Positions 52,561-62,070 are shown, counted from the first letter of the stretch. The stretch is DNA of 64,000 bases from Alkalihalobacterium sp048323755 (GCF_048323755.1 NZ_JBLWFS010000021.1:12754-76753), one strand, 5' to 3'. Numbers and translations are program-made. Notes: generated from the letters alone by a model not told the origin.

Positions 52561-52666
52561 TCTAACATTCACCCTCGTGGTCTTCTTAAGTAATTCTGCC
52601 CAATAGTAAAATAGCGACGCTAATTTGATATGCTCGTCTTTCCATCAGAAATAACCTATGCTTAAA

Positions 52667-53182
52667 TTAAATAGATTTATAATAAAGAACGGTAGAATGA
52701 AGTTCTCCATTTGCCGATTTAGCATAATAAGGGATTTTACCAGCATGAATATAACCAATTGAAGAATAAAGAAAATTAGAAGGGTCACCTTCTCTTGTAT
52801 CGAGAACTAATAATGACCTGCCCTCCTGCTTGGCTCGTTCTTCAACATTCTTCATAAGTGAACGACCAATACCATTACGTTGATAATTAGGGTGTGTCAT
52901 TAGCTTTGCAATTTCAGCTCTATGACCACCATTCTGCTTAGTACATAGCTGTAACTGTACGCTTCCAACTATCTGATTGTTTATTTTAGCGACAAATAAA
53001 AGAACTTCTGGATTTAAGACATTCATCCAATATTTATTAGCATCCGAAAGTTGCAGTGGCGGTAAAAAGCCAATTGATGCGTCATCTTCTACTACCTGTA
53101 TCAGAAGTTCTGAAAGTTCATCAACGTGTTTATCAATAATTTCCACTTGTTCAATCTGCACATTATTAACCAACAGAATCAC
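52667..53182 (-). CDS. GNAT family N-acetyltransferase
   Basis: The 171-residue protein has a GNAT core: VAKINNQIVGSVQLQ, then AEIAKLMTHPNYQRNGIGRS (acetyl-CoA loop NGIGRSL near 111-117), LLVLDTREGD, and SIGYIHAGKIPYYA. It transfers an acetyl group from acetyl-CoA to an unknown amine. The start is uncertain between GTG at 53182 and TTG at 53173, both near GAGGTG. Confidence 0.88.
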   Translation of the reverse strand: MILLVNNVQIEQVEIIDKHVDELSELLIQVVEDDASIGFLPPLQLSDANKYWMNVLNPEVLLFVAKINNQIVGSVQLQLCTKQNGGHRAEIAKLMTHPNYQRNGIGRSLMKNVEERAKQEGRSLLVLDTREGDPSNFLYSSIGYIHAGKIPYYAKSANGELHSTVLYYKSI

Positions 53183-53389
53183 CTCAATAAATATATTATC
53201 TTCCTTAATTTAATAGAAACCTATGTATTCGATATGTGAACTAATTCGACAAAATACCTAATAATACCTGTTCTTATTAAACAATCCTGCTCGTTAGCAC
53301 AACAAGGCAAGCGATACCCTCTTAAATTATCGCCTCTGTTAGTTAAATTAGGTGCATTTGATTATCTGGTTCATTTCATCAACAAGCCA

Positions 53390-53760
53390 CTACTTGCTCT
53401 CACGTTCAATTTTTAACCCACTAGTTTGTGGAGGGTTAGACTCTCTAATGTAGTCATACCACACGTTCACTTTCTGTCCTTTTGTTATGTCAGCCAACAT
53501 ACTTTTATCTTCGACGATAACCCAGATTGTACCATCAGAAATAATGGAATCGCTGGTTACTTTTAGAGTAACTTCTTTCCTTCTTTTTTTGATAACCTCT
53601 CCATTGAGGACTTTATCATCGGATATACCGAATAAGGAATTATTTGTATTCGAAATTCCCTCTTTATATTGATTATTATTAGTAGTTTCAATATCTGTAC
53701 CGTCACTACATCCCATCATTACATCATTAACAAAGTAACTAATAACAAGAAAGATAGCAT
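53390..53760 (-). pseudogene. DUF3221-type lipoprotein, frameshifted at the signal peptide
   Basis: The mature domain is 109 residues (GTIWVIVEDKSMLADITKGQ, then VNVWYD), like small Bacillus DUF3221 lipoproteins. An ATG at 53760 with a GAGG site encodes MLSFLLLVTLLMM, but then meets TAA. Removing 8 bases (TAATGATG, a partial repeat of ATGATG) would join it to the lipobox Cys in MMGCSDG. Exported-lipoprotein function is therefore probably lost, unless translation starts at the internal ATG pair. Confidence 0.6.
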
Positions 53761-53856
53761 TTTCCTCTAATAAATCCCTCCTTTTCTACAACTACTTTAC
53801 TTCAATATTTCAAGAAAAACATTACTGCTACTGTTCCAGTATTCTACCTGTTACTT

Positions 53857-53891
53857 AAAAAACGTAGGAACTGTCATAGCAACAGCTCCTT
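53857..53891 (-). terminator. Terminator of the P-loop kinase-like gene
   Basis: AGGAGCTGT pairs with ACAGTTCCT on the minus strand; ACGTTTTTT follows. A second small hairpin, ACTAATG/CATTAGT, lies just before. Confidence 0.65.
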
Positions 53892-53920
53892 AACTAATGC
53901 ATCCATTAGTCTAAGAAAAA

Positions 53921-54448
53921 TTAATATATAAATGTAGGAAGCTCTTTTATTTTCCTAAGAACCCCATCTAAATCGGATGGTTGTACATTGGTTGTATTGC
54001 ATAAAAAACGCTTATTTAGTCCTTTACTTTCAAATTCATTCATTAATTCTAAACATCTTTCTCCCATCTGATGTTCTTTAATCCTTAAAGCATCTCGTTT
54101 CAGCAATTCATCTCTATCCACCCATAAAACAACATAGATAATTTCTACATTCTGTACCTCGGCATAGACCCTTTGTGAGAGCTTTTCTACTTCTTCTGGG
54201 AAAGCAACATAATCAATGATTACGTTTTTATTGGCTTGAACAAAATTAATACTTAAATCCACTATATTTTCCCAGACTAATGACAGGGATTCTTCACTTT
54301 CCCACGGCGGAAGGTATCCGCCAATAACCATAAGATTAATTAAATCACCTTCAATATAAGCACTATGATCAAATAATTCAGCGAGTCTCTTTGAAGTTGT
54401 AGATTTACCAACTCCAGCTGGTCCAGATATAATATAAATTCTATTCAT
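53921..54448 (-). CDS. P-loop AAA/nucleoside-kinase-like ATP-binding protein
   Basis: The 175-residue protein begins with IYIISGPAGVGKSTTSKRLA (Walker A GPAGVGKST at 9-17). Later it has NVIIDYVAFPEEVEKLS, LWVDRDELLKRDALR as a lid-like segment and an end similar to small-molecule kinases. The substrate is unknown. ATG follows GGTAGGCGGAAACA. Single-gene unit. Confidence 0.8.
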   Translation of the reverse strand: MNRIYIISGPAGVGKSTTSKRLAELFDHSAYIEGDLINLMVIGGYLPPWESEESLSLVWENIVDLSINFVQANKNVIIDYVAFPEEVEKLSQRVYAEVQNVEIIYVVLWVDRDELLKRDALRIKEHQMGERCLELMNEFESKGLNKRFLCNTTNVQPSDLDGVLRKIKELPTFIY

Positions 54449-54846
54449 TGTTTCCGCCTACCTTATCTATGTAATTCAATGGTAATATCTTTGAGTCCTT
54501 ATTCAGCTAAACTTCTTGTTCTTAACATTTCGATTATCGAAAAGTAATCTTTTTTAATGGTTGTTTTCAAATTATAGCTATTCTACTTAAACTAAACTGC
54601 TTGTTCGTTTAAATTCATTATTTCATAAACTCAATATTTATTGTATTTTTATTTTAACATAAATTACCAAACAGCTCTCGTTCACGTTGAAACTCATACG
54701 TTAATTAACAGCCGCATCACAAGATGGAAATATTTAATTCCATCTATGCGAATCGCTATGTGGTTTGATATGTGAATTATAACTATATAAGTGTGACGAA
54801 CATACGATCTCTATATTATAATTAGAACAAACATTCGTATAATGAG
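54449..54846. other. AT-rich intergenic region
   Basis: No gene seen. The last ~35 bases (about 54815-54850) match the upstream region of the shortened Rpn copy at 33.2 kb almost exactly. Confidence 0.5.
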
Positions 54847-54849
54847 GTG

Positions 54850-55713
54850 ATGAAAATTATTAAAGCTCCACTTGATCATGATCGTTGGTTTAAAGAGTTA
54901 ATTACTACTTTTTTTGAAGAATTCATCTTAGCTTTTTTTCCTGACGTTTATGAACATCTAGATTTTCAACATGTAACCTTTCTTAATCAAGAAGTATTTA
55001 CTGATGTGATTAAAGGAGATAAGAGAACTGTTGACTTAATTGTTGAGACTAAATTAAAAGGCAAAAATTCATTGATTATTATCCATATCGAGCCACAATC
55101 CACCTATCAAAAAGATTTCAATGACCGGATGTTCATCTACTTTAGCCGGCTTTATGAAAAATATCGTCTCCCCATTGTTCCTATAGCAATTTTTAGTTAT
55201 GATAAAGTTAAATCCGAAAAAAATACATTCACCATTGATTTTCCATTTAAAAATGTACTGTCTTTTCAGTTTTTTACTTTGCAACTTAAACAGAAAAACT
55301 GGCGTGACTTTGTCAAACACCCTAACCCTGTTGCGTTAGCATTATTAGGGAAAATGGGGTATTAACCTGAGGAAAAAGTGAGAATTAAAGTAGAGTTTTT
55401 GCGAATGCTCGTTCAACTTCGACTCGATCCTGCTCGTCAAACGCTAGTTCATGGGATCTTTGAGAAGTATCACAAACTATCTGTTAACGAAGAACAGCAA
55501 CTTAACAATTTTTTTCAACATATTCCAAAAGATGAGGTGAATCATATTATGGAACTAATGACTTCATGGGAGAAAAAAGGTTTTGAAAAAGGGATTGAAA
55601 AAGTGGCAAAGCAAATGCTTCTAAAAGGGTTCACAATGAAAGATATTCAAGACTTAACAAGCTTATCTTTTGAAGAAATTGAAAAGTTAAAGATGCAACT
55701 AGATAAGGTGTAA
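54850..55713 (+). pseudogene. Rpn-family nuclease, full length with one stop codon
   Basis: The frame runs DHDRWFKELITTFFEEFILA to EEIEKLKMQLDKV, about 288 codons, interrupted only by TAA at 55363-55365 (GKMGY-stop-PEEKVRIK). The PD-(D/E)XK-like core (RTVDLIVETKLKGK, HIEPQS) is before the stop. Rpn proteins promote recombination and behave like mobile selfish genes. This is the parent type for the shortened copies at 33228-33802 and 55850-56170. Confidence 0.85.
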
Positions 55714-55849
55714 TAATATAAAGGTCTGTTTTCAGGTTTTGTTTGTACTAACTCACCGGGAGACAGAATTTTATTTCATCAACGCAAAAATAAAGTAGGT
55801 TTGGAGTATTGAAAGTTAGCTAACGGTCTCACTGTGCTACTCGAATAAA

Positions 55850-56170
55850 AAGTGTCCTCTCCCATTGTTCCTATAGCAATTTTTATTTATGATAAAGTTA
55901 AATCCACTGGAAATCACAGAAACTTAACGATTTTTTCAACATATTCCAAAAGATGAGGTGAATCATATTATGGAACTAATGACTTCATGGGAGAAAAAAG
56001 GGTTTGACAAGGGCGTTGAAAAGGGCTTTAACAAAGGGATTGAAAAAGGAATTGAAAAAGTGGCAAAGCAAATGCTTCTAAAAGGGTTCACGACGAAAGA
56101 TATTCAAGACTTAACAAGCTTATCTGTTGAAGAAATTGAAAAGTTAAAGATGCAACTAGATAAGGGTTAA
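55850..56170 (+). pseudogene. Rpn-family remnant, C-terminal part
   Basis: A short N-terminal scrap (PIVPIAIF-like bases near 55862) is joined to the C-terminal segment VNHIMELMTSWEKKGFDKG. The region KGFNKGIEKGIEK is expanded compared with the full copy. The internal deletion is in the same place as in the 33-kb copy. Confidence 0.8.
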
Positions 56171-56201
56171 TAATATAAAGGTTTGTTTATTAAGACAATA
56201 T

Positions 56202-56241
56202 CAATAAGGGGCACTCCCTAACTAGGAATTGCCCCTTATTG
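56202..56241. terminator. Hairpin between the Rpn remnant and ZIP gene
   Basis: CAATAAGGGGCA pairs with TGCCCCTTATTG perfectly. No strong U-run on either side, so it may act both ways or be structural. Confidence 0.55.
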
Positions 56242-56278
56242 GAATAACACGACTATCCATATTCAAATCTCCAACACA

Positions 56279-57034
56279 TTACAAATAATGAAGCCACAAC
56301 GAGATAAAGACACCAATTGAGGTCACAAACCCTACAGTTGGTCCCCCTTCTTTATAGGCCTCGGGCATCATCGTTGATGCAAGCATCGCAATAATAGCTC
56401 CTCCAGCAAAGCAACTAACAATCGCTTTAATGCTATTAGAAGCAGATTCTAACAATGTTGCACCGGCTAAAGCACTTAATGCCGAGAAAAAAACAACGAG
56501 ACTCCACATGACGATAATTTTCTTCTTTGAAAATCCACTTTGACGCAAACCCACAGTACTTGAAAGCCCTTCCGGAATGTTACTGATAAAAACAGAGACA
56601 ACGAGGGCTAAGCTGACTGACCCACCACCGATTAAACTCATGCCGATCATCGCTGATTCAGGGAGCGTGTCCATTACACTTCCAATGAAAATCCCCATCC
56701 CGGAAGTTTTACCCCCATCCTGTTGCTCCGACTCTTTAATGAACTTTCGATCTGACTGTTTTCGCTGTTGTCCTCCACCTTTATGGGAGATAAGGTAGTC
56801 TAATATAGTAAAAAGCAACGCTCCACCTAAAAAGCCGATGGCTACTTCTGTAAAACCACTTATTTTTAACGAGTCTTCTAATAACTCATAGGTTGTCGCA
56901 CCAATTAATGCTCCTGCCCCAAGTGCCATAATATAACCAATGATACGACTTGGGATTGAGAACTTAATTGCTAGTAATGCTCCAAACAATGTAGCTGATG
57001 CCGCAAGTGTCCCCCAAAAAAGGGCATTCCACAT
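56279..57034 (-). CDS. ZIP family metal transporter
   Basis: The 251-residue membrane protein has about eight transmembrane helices. Conserved intramembrane motifs are SNIPEGLSSTVG near 152 (metal-binding region) and AGGAIIAMLASTMMPEAY near 211-228. A charged cytosolic loop at about 88-110 includes HKGGGQQRKQ. ZIP proteins take zinc or other divalent metals into the cytosol. ATG lies after GAAGGAGGCG. Single-gene unit with its own hairpin. Confidence 0.9.
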   Translation of the reverse strand: MWNALFWGTLAASATLFGALLAIKFSIPSRIIGYIMALGAGALIGATTYELLEDSLKISGFTEVAIGFLGGALLFTILDYLISHKGGGQQRKQSDRKFIKESEQQDGGKTSGMGIFIGSVMDTLPESAMIGMSLIGGGSVSLALVVSVFISNIPEGLSSTVGLRQSGFSKKKIIVMWSLVVFFSALSALAGATLLESASNSIKAIVSCFAGGAIIAMLASTMMPEAYKEGGPTVGFVTSIGVFISLWLHYL

Positions 57035-57875
57035 ATGAGAACGCCTCCTTCATCATTCTTGTAAATATACATTTTTCCAATGAAATAACACCATTGTTTG
57101 CCGACAACTTCAAAAAAAATGAACAAAACAAGGCATTCATTCTACGCCTTTTATATTGTTTATAGTTTGCAGACTTTTTATGCGGAGCGGTATTTATCTT
57201 TACTATTTGTTGGTGCGTTTTCAGCATCTAACCTTCACTAAAACCGAACGAAAAATAGGTCAACTTTTCTGTGGATGAAAGTTTGGTAAAATTTTTTTAT
57301 TTTACCTATTGAAATTTATAAATTTTGTTGTTACTCTATAAAAGCGTTATTGGAAAGCAAAATATTCAATATATCACTTCTTTCCATGCAGATAATACTG
57401 ACCACTTCCTCTTAAAGGAAGTTAAGGCCATACGGACAGCCGGGTCTAATGCCGATTGGCAACTTAGTTGCCTTATTGATTGAGTTAGAAGCTCAAATTT
57501 TATAAGTTGGTTACTTTATAACCAGTGCAATTGCACAACAACTTGTGAAACGGTCAATAAGAGTGCTTAAAGTAATTATTTGCTATAGACTCTGAACCTA
57601 TTATGATATATTTTGAATATTAAAAGCTTTCTAATATACTAATTTTAGACTTCTACGTAGACACTAGATCTGTCTATTTCATAGTATACTTATGCTTTTT
57701 AATAGGATTGAATATGTCTTAAGCCACAAGCAGGTGTTGCGCTCATATTGCGTATTACACTTGCTTTTTTTGTTCGTTTCAAATTTTTTAAAAAGGGTAC
57801 TGTCCTACATAGTTGATCTTCTTTATGATAAGACCCTAATTGATCGTAAAATTTATTACGTTAGGAGAATGTAAC
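57035..57875. other. Long leader region before the carboxynorspermidine operon
   Basis: 841 bases with no convincing gene. About 400 bases before the dehydrogenase start lies a structured block (57404-57472) with two perfect hairpins. The rest is AT-rich. Confidence 0.5.
57404..57472 (+). ncRNA. Candidate structured RNA with two hairpins
   Basis: ACTTCCT/AGGAAGT and GGCAAC/GTTGCC are perfect stems flanking TAAGGCCATACGGACAGCCG then GGTCTAATGCCGATT. The GGGTCTAA and ACAGCCGGGT strings faintly recall parts of GEMM-type c-di-GMP aptamers, but the full core is not present. Class not recognised. The orientation is taken from the downstream genes. Confidence 0.3.
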
Positions 57876-59114
57876 ATGGGAAAAGCACTTATTATTGGTT
57901 GTGGTGGTGTAGCAACAGTAGCTATCCACAAATGCGTTCAAAACAGTGAAGTATTCGAAGAAATTTGTATCGCTAGTCGTACAAAATCAAAATGTGACGA
58001 CCTGAAAGCGAAACTAGATGGCGGGAAAACAAAGATTACGACTGCACAAGTGGATGCAGATAATGTAGATGAGCTTATTGCTTTAATTGAAGAGGTTAAG
58101 CCGGATATCGTTATGAACTTAGCACTTCCATATCAAGATTTAACGATTATGGATGCTTGCCTTGCAACCAAAACACACTACTTAGATACAGCAAATTATG
58201 AGCCAGAAGATACGGCAAAATTTGAATACAAATGGCAATGGGACTACCGTGAGCGCTTTGAAAAAGCAGGAATTACTGCTCTTCTAGGAAGCGGATTTGA
58301 TCCTGGTGTAACGGGCGTATTCTCTGCTCATGCTCTTAAGCATCACTTTGATGAAATCGAGTATATCGATATTCTCGATTGTAATGCTGGAGACCACGGT
58401 TATCCGTTTGCAACAAACTTCAACCCTGAAATCAACATTCGTGAAGTGTCTGCCAATGGCCGCTATTGGGAAAATGGTGAATGGGTAGAAACGAAGCCGA
58501 TGGAAATTAAGCGTGTTTACAACTTCCCTGAAGTTGGTGAAAAAGACATGTACTTGTTATATCACGAAGAGCTTGAGTCTCTTGCAGAAAACATCCCTGG
58601 CTTAAAGCGCATCCGCTTTTTCATGACGTTCGGTGAAAGCTACTTAACTCACTTAAAGTGCCTTGAAAATGTTGGCTTAACGTCAATCGAGCCAATCGAA
58701 TACGAAGGACAACAAATCGTCCCGCTTCAGTTCTTAAAAGCGTTATTACCTGACCCTGCTAGTCTTGGTCCACGTACGAAAGGAAAAACAAACATCGGTT
58801 GTATTTTCCAAGGGAAAAAAGACGGGAAAGACAAAACGTATTATGTATACAATGTTTGTGATCACGAAGCGTGTTTTGCTGAAGTAGGCTCTCAAGCTGT
58901 ATCTTATACGACTGGAGTTCCTGCGATGATCGGTGCAATGATGATCATGACTGGTAAGTGGAACAAACCAGGCGTTTACAATATTGAAGAATTTGATCCA
59001 GATCCATTTATGGAAGCATTAAACAAATGGGGATTACCATGGAAAGAAAGCTTTGACCCTGAGCTTGTAGATGGAAAGCCTGCCGAGCAAAAAGAGCCGG
59101 AGCTTGTTCGTTAA
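57876..59114 (+). CDS. Carboxynorspermidine dehydrogenase (saccharopine-dehydrogenase family)
   Basis: This is a 412-residue protein. ATG at 57876 follows TTAGGAGAATGTAAC, and the upstream in-frame extension is not used. The Rossmann nucleotide site is GKALIIGCGGVATVAIHKC at 2-20, with DTANYEPEDTAKFEY and LLGSGFDPGVTGVFSAHA inside. It condenses L-aspartate semialdehyde with diaminopropane or putrescine and reduces the product with NADPH. It is followed directly by the decarboxylase gene, the stop being adjacent to the next ATG. This is the alternative (nor)spermidine route. Confidence 0.92.
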   Translation: MGKALIIGCGGVATVAIHKCVQNSEVFEEICIASRTKSKCDDLKAKLDGGKTKITTAQVDADNVDELIALIEEVKPDIVMNLALPYQDLTIMDACLATKTHYLDTANYEPEDTAKFEYKWQWDYRERFEKAGITALLGSGFDPGVTGVFSAHALKHHFDEIEYIDILDCNAGDHGYPFATNFNPEINIREVSANGRYWENGEWVETKPMEIKRVYNFPEVGEKDMYLLYHEELESLAENIPGLKRIRFFMTFGESYLTHLKCLENVGLTSIEPIEYEGQQIVPLQFLKALLPDPASLGPRTKGKTNIGCIFQGKKDGKDKTYYVYNVCDHEACFAEVGSQAVSYTTGVPAMIGAMMIMTGKWNKPGVYNIEEFDPDPFMEALNKWGLPWKESFDPELVDGKPAEQKEPELVR

Positions 59115-60242
59115 ATGAAGTTTGAAGAACTACCGACACCATGCTATGTAATAGATGAAGCACTTCTTGAACGAAATTTACAAATCTTAAATGGGGTCAT
59201 GCAACGCACAGGATGTAAAATTGTTTTAGCACAAAAAGCATTTTCCATGTCTTACTATTACCCTCTCATAGGAGAATACTTAAGTGGGACTACAGCTAGT
59301 GGCTTATTTGAAGCTCGTCTAGGTTACGAAGAAATGGGCAAAGAAAATCATGTCTTTGCCCCTGCCTATCGTGAAGATGAAATCGATGAAATTATCTCAA
59401 TTTGCGATCATATTATTTTTAATTCTTTTTCGCAGTTAGAAAAATTCAAACATAAAGCACTACAGGCTGGTAAAAAAGTCGGCTTGCGTATTAATCCGCA
59501 GTGTTCCACACAAATTGGCCATGAAATCTATGACCCTTGTACTACGGGTTCTAGGTTCGGTGCTTTAGCAGACGATTTTCGCCCTGAGTTGCTAGAAGGT
59601 GTAACAGGATTACATTTTCACACGCTTTGTCAGCAAAACTCGGATGATTTAGATACTACGCTTCGAGCGGTAGAGGAAAAATTCGGTCAGTGGCTGCCAC
59701 AAATGGAATGGATTAATTTCGGAGGCGGTCACCATATTACGAGAGAAGATTATGACATCTCTTTACTGGAATCTTGTATTAAAAGAATGCAAGAAAACTA
59801 TGGTTTAAAAGTATACTTAGAGCCAGGTGAAGCCGTTGCCTTAAATGCTGGCTACTTTGTTGCTTCGGTACTTGATACGCATCAAAACGGAATGGACATT
59901 GCGATTCTTGATACATCAGCTACTTGTCATATGCCGGACGTATTGGAAATGCCGTACCGCCCTCCCCTATTCGGTTCTGGGGAGGCTGGAGAAAAGCCGT
60001 TTACTTATCGTCTTGCAGGGCAAACGTGTTTAACAGGAGACGTCATCGGCGATTACTCATTCGATGAGCCTTTAAAATGTGGAGATCGCTTAGTGTTTGG
60101 TGATATGGCGATCTATACGATGGTCAAAACAACAACATTTAACGGCATGCCATTACCTGCGATTGCGGTAAAAGATAAGACTGGTGATTGTAAAGTGGTT
60201 CGCGAGTTTGGCTATGAAAACTTTAAAACAAGACTAGCATAA
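59115..60242 (+). CDS. nspC: Carboxynorspermidine decarboxylase
   Basis: The 375-residue fold-type III PLP enzyme is like ornithine/diaminopimelate decarboxylases. Lys42 lies in VLAQKAFSMS, with GLRINPQCSTQIGHEIYDPC, the HFHTLCQQ segment, a glycine-rich INFGGGHHI phosphate loop, and the C-terminal DTSATCHMPDVLEMPYRPP. It removes CO2 from carboxy(nor)spermidine to give norspermidine or spermidine. Immediately downstream of the dehydrogenase, with translational coupling, and followed by a clear terminator. Confidence 0.93.
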   Translation: MKFEELPTPCYVIDEALLERNLQILNGVMQRTGCKIVLAQKAFSMSYYYPLIGEYLSGTTASGLFEARLGYEEMGKENHVFAPAYREDEIDEIISICDHIIFNSFSQLEKFKHKALQAGKKVGLRINPQCSTQIGHEIYDPCTTGSRFGALADDFRPELLEGVTGLHFHTLCQQNSDDLDTTLRAVEEKFGQWLPQMEWINFGGGHHITREDYDISLLESCIKRMQENYGLKVYLEPGEAVALNAGYFVASVLDTHQNGMDIAILDTSATCHMPDVLEMPYRPPLFGSGEAGEKPFTYRLAGQTCLTGDVIGDYSFDEPLKCGDRLVFGDMAIYTMVKTTTFNGMPLPAIAVKDKTGDCKVVREFGYENFKTRLA

Positions 60243-60354
60243 GAGAGAGACAAAGAATACAGGAAGGCATGGCACATAAACATGCGCGGCTTCCTAAGTT
60301 CGACTTACAGAGGATGACTCATAAGTGTCTGCTCACTCACATCATCACATTGGA

Positions 60355-60386
60355 AACCAGAATCTATCATTAGGTTCTGGTTTTTT
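60355..60386 (+). terminator. Terminator of the carboxynorspermidine operon
   Basis: AACCAGAA/TTCTGGTT with TTTTTT following. Another hairpin (AGGAAG...CTTCCT, 60260-60296) lies closer to the stop. Confidence 0.85.
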
Positions 60387-60390
60387 ATGG

Positions 60391-60396
60391 TATAAT
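60391..60396 (+). promoter_or_regulatory. Extended -10 TGGTATAAT before a small gene
   Basis: TATAAT with an upstream TG, just after the operon terminator and 32 bases before the GTG of the next frame. Confidence 0.5.
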
Positions 60397-60427
60397 CAAA
60401 CGAAACGGATAAAAAGAGGCTGATCGT

Positions 60428-60745
60428 GTGTTATATAAAACCTTAGAGTTCCAAAATGTTCTGGGCCAGAAGGTTAAAGTCATAGAGATACCTGTAGTAG
60501 CCCGTAATCATCAACATTATTTCATGATACAAGCTCGCTTGCAGATGTTTATTTCCCAACTATATAATCAACCTAAAGCAACAAGCTCCTTTTCGTTTCG
60601 AGATTATTTAAAGCAAAAAATGGAATGGTCTGAATTTGAGCGTTTATTTTCGATGGATGCACGTATTCGTAAAAACCATCATACCAATGACGATACTCTA
60701 ATCTTCTTACCTGCATGTGCCAGGAACCGTGATTTCCCTTGCTGA
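60428..60745 (+). CDS. Unrecognised small protein
   Basis: The 105-residue frame starts at a GTG after AAGAGG, with an extended -10 upstream, so expression is plausible. The middle is helical (SFSFRDYLKQKMEWSEFERL). The last dozen residues (PACARNRDFPC) look unlike the rest and may reflect a frameshift or truncation. No family recognised. Confidence 0.5.
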   Translation: MLYKTLEFQNVLGQKVKVIEIPVVARNHQHYFMIQARLQMFISQLYNQPKATSSFSFRDYLKQKMEWSEFERLFSMDARIRKNHHTNDDTLIFLPACARNRDFPC

Positions 60746-60853
60746 ACAATGAAGAATGGGAAACTCATTAGGGACCCTATTGATTTGTAAGGCTAGGCTA
60801 TTTATATAATCCGGCCTGTATGGTGTTAGTCTAGCAAATTGTTTTGCGTTTGC

Positions 60854-61032
60854 GGTCTGAGAAGCCCTTATTTATTCAAAAATCATCGTTTTTAAGACGT
60901 ATGAGGACTGAGAAGCTCTTATTTTCATAAAAGCATGCGAGTATTACGAAAATTTCGTGCAATAAGGGCCTCTGAGTCCGCGAAATCGATCAAAAGGGTG
61001 TTTTGTTCACAAATAACGGCTCCTGAGTCCGC
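60854..61032 (+). repeat. Palindromic intergenic element, copy 2
   Basis: Same four-unit design as 45821-45997: GGTCTGAGAAGCCCTTATTT, GGACTGAGAAGCTCTTATTT, then inverted GCAATAAGGGCCTCTGAGTC and CAAATAACGGCTCCTGAGTC. Total length 179 bp against 177 bp. Confidence 0.75.
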
Positions 61033-61087
61033 TTAATGTCTACCGGGCCTTATGAAATTATTTAGACATTTTTTTAATGAACCAAAA

Positions 61088-61126
61088 GAAGAAGCACTTA
61101 GGCTTTGACCTAAATGCTTCTTTTTA
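61088..61126. terminator. Bidirectional terminator beside the recombinase gene
   Basis: AGAAGCA-TTAGG / CCTAA-TGCTTCT stem, with T-runs on both strands. It abuts the recombinase stop. Confidence 0.8.
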
Positions 61127-61987
61127 TTACGCGTAATTTTCGTCAGTGTTATGGTCCATTTCATATTTTAAATATTGTTTAATTAAGTTCGTATCTGAAT
61201 GACCTGCCAATTGAGCAACAATTGATAAATCTAGACCTTTTTGTACTAAGTTGTAACAAAATGTATGGCGAAGCTTATGCGGATGAACGCCGTATTGTTT
61301 TAACGTATGCTGAACAGTACGAGCAGCCATGCGTTGTTGATAATTAGATAAAAAGAGAGCTTCTTCATCATCATTTCTAGAATTCAAATAATCCTTTAGA
61401 TGCTGTACGACCGACCTTGTCAGCGGGATTGTTCGGTTATTGGCTTCTTGTTTACTTTTAACGACTAGTTGCCCTGTTTGATTTTTTTCATTTAATTTGA
61501 GATCTGATTTATTTAAAGAACAAAGCTCTGAGACTCGAATTCCCGTTTCTAACAACGTATAAACGATAGCCGTATTCCGTGGATTCCCAGCAGACTCAAC
61601 TTCATTTAATAGTTTCTTAACTTCTTGTTCTCTTAAAATCTCAGGAACAAAGGGCGCTTTATCACTTTCATCTTTTGAATAATAAATATCATGCGTAAGA
61701 TCTAATCGATCAATGGACTTCGCATACGTATTAATCGTATTGATGATCTTTTTAATCGTTGAAATGCTCCGTTGTTCCCCTTGCAAATGATTGATATAAG
61801 TTTGAACGTCTTCTTTATTTAGTTCTTTAATTGGTTTACCTTGAGTTTCTAACCATATAAAGAAAGATTGGAGAACACCGCAATACGTTTTTCTTGTATT
61901 TTCTGACCGGCCCTTTTGAGAGAGATAGCTTGCAAAAAAATCTAGTATCTTAGTGATATCTCCATTTTCAGAATATTGATTTTTCAA
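61127..61987 (-). CDS. Tyrosine recombinase / integrase (XerC/D-like)
   Basis: This is a 286-residue protein. Residues 1-95 form the SAM-like core-binding domain (ENTRKTYCGVLQSFFIWLET). The catalytic domain has Arg151 in ETGIRVSELCSL, Lys177 in VVKSKQ, His237-Arg240 in HPHKLRHTF, His263 in LAGHSD and Tyr272 in IKQYLKY; all are present. It cuts and rejoins DNA at a short site. It sits 164 bases from the 3' end of the tRNA array, the usual place for an island integrase, though XerC-like housekeeping is also possible. Confidence 0.9.
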   Translation of the reverse strand: MKNQYSENGDITKILDFFASYLSQKGRSENTRKTYCGVLQSFFIWLETQGKPIKELNKEDVQTYINHLQGEQRSISTIKKIINTINTYAKSIDRLDLTHDIYYSKDESDKAPFVPEILREQEVKKLLNEVESAGNPRNTAIVYTLLETGIRVSELCSLNKSDLKLNEKNQTGQLVVKSKQEANNRTIPLTRSVVQHLKDYLNSRNDDEEALFLSNYQQRMAARTVQHTLKQYGVHPHKLRHTFCYNLVQKGLDLSIVAQLAGHSDTNLIKQYLKYEMDHNTDENYA

Positions 61988-62070
61988 AACTATCTCCCCC
62001 TTTATAATTTGTCATAAGTATAACTTGTCAATTAAAATTTGTCAAATTCTGCGCAAGAATAAAATGTTGA

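Larger units (their letters stand above)
60746..61126. other. Intergenic region with palindromic element
   Basis: 381 bases without a gene. It holds the second copy of the palindromic element (60854-61032) and a bidirectional terminator. Confidence 0.55.

Noticed and set aside
57404..57472. M-box, yybP-ykoY or cobalamin riboswitch
   Set aside because: The conserved cores of these classes are not present. Only a generic structured-RNA candidate is kept.
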